From positions 8,095,412 to 8,159,411 of the forward strand of contig NC_051102.1 of the NCBI RefSeq assembly GCF_901709675.1: a DNA stretch of 64,000 nucleotides. The letters are read 5' to 3'. Each line of letters starts with the position of its first letter. The first letter of the stretch is position 1. The translations under genes were made by a program, and so were the position numbers. The notes beneath the pieces are model-generated. The model ran no database searches. It saw only the letters and a list, made by a program, of their open reading frames with translations, and was not told the DNA's origin. Below are positions 63,401 through 64,000 of this stretch, in pieces. This stretch comes from Syngnathus acus. Its lineage: Eukaryota > Chordata > Actinopteri > Syngnathiformes > Syngnathidae.

Positions 63401-64000
63401 ATTGAGCATCTCGGGCGCCTTTTCATCTGCAGCTTTAGAAGCCAATAATGAGCAGCATAATGAATCAAGATGATCATAATGACGGGGGCGGGGGCCGAAC
63501 AATCGGCTGGGCCTTTTTTTTTTTCTTTTTTTTTTTTAGCTTCCTCCTTATAGTTGTACTAGGTTCATCTTGTTTTTTCTTTTTCAATTACTTCACTGGT
63601 TCTTCTATATCAAACAATTTTCTTTAGGTTCATTTACCTGACCTCCTCCTTATATTCCCCCCTCTTCTCACGTTCTCGTCTTTTACAAGGATCGCTGGTG
63701 TTCTGTGTCGCGGCGCGCGAATGAAAGCTCGGCGGTTCTGCTTTTAATAAGCGCCCATTATAGGAAATGAGCCCAAAGCTCAATAGAACATTTCCAGCTG
63801 GAAGTCCGGCCTGCGAGCTTTAACAAGGAGTTAGATTGAACGCAGATACGACATTACATGCAACTTTCCCCCCATTATGCTTTCATTACTCACGTTGGTG
63901 GCCGTGCTGCTTCCGTGCTCTCGTCTTTTTCCCACAATGGAGATGGGATCCAACGCATACAAAATATTCCACGTTGAACCAAACGTGCCAGCTAATGATG
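60461..64000. other. Gene-free region to window end
   Basis: No recognised exon, RNA gene or complete mobile element. There are T runs near 63513. Blocks at about 61080-61330 and 63700-63850 look unique and homeodomain-motif-rich (TAAT, ATTA), which is typical of but not proof of conserved non-coding elements. Confidence 0.4.

Overview
The window is vertebrate nuclear DNA, almost certainly from a ray-finned (teleost) fish. Genes are split by GT-AG introns, several only 65-110 nt. Microsatellites and long poly-C/poly-T runs are frequent, and dispersed repeats of a kind common in fish are present. The exon-encoded proteins match vertebrate families closely. No bacterial, phage or organellar features and no CRISPR arrays were seen. 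The species cannot be fixed from this sequence alone.

Layout, left to right: (1) 314-3128 (+), the last nine coding exons of an alpha-dystrobrevin gene (dtna), with the 5' part outside the window. (2) 4740-10382 (+), mapre2 (EB2), with a distal and a proximal promoter, seven coding exons and a 1.1-kb 3' UTR. (3) 10991-34856 (+), spidr, a 24-kb gene of about 19 coding exons whose introns hold minisatellites, a hAT-type nonautonomous element, tRNA-like SINE fragments and some regulatory-looking motifs. (4) 35253-36101 (-), the single-exon cebpd gene, convergent with spidr. (5) 37735-43160 (+), mcm4, with an E2F/CCAAT promoter, one non-coding exon and 16 coding exons. (6) 43372-47056 (+), ube2v2, four coding exons. 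(7) 47057-64000, about 17 kb without a recognisable protein gene. It carries a degenerate ~60-bp minisatellite (50.8-53.1 kb), a ~150-bp diverged tandem repeat (60.0-60.5 kb) and a promoter-like block with an exact 39-bp duplication and what looks like the spliced 5' end of an unidentified gene (57.88-58.33 kb).

From memory of human maps, dtna-mapre2 corresponds to 18q12 and spidr-cebpd-(PRKDC)-mcm4-ube2v2 to 8q11, so the window joins two blocks that are separate in human. The 8q11 order and orientations are kept, but prkdc, which in human lies between CEBPD and MCM4, is not in the 2.1-kb gap here. Functionally the cluster mixes cytoskeletal genes (dtna, mapre2) with genome-maintenance genes (spidr in homologous recombination, mcm4 in replication licensing, ube2v2 in K63 ubiquitin damage tolerance) and one stress-responsive transcription factor (cebpd). 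This is not an operon; each gene has its own promoter. No clearly new biological system was found. The best leads are the unassigned 5' gene end, the CTCF-like motif series and the minisatellites.
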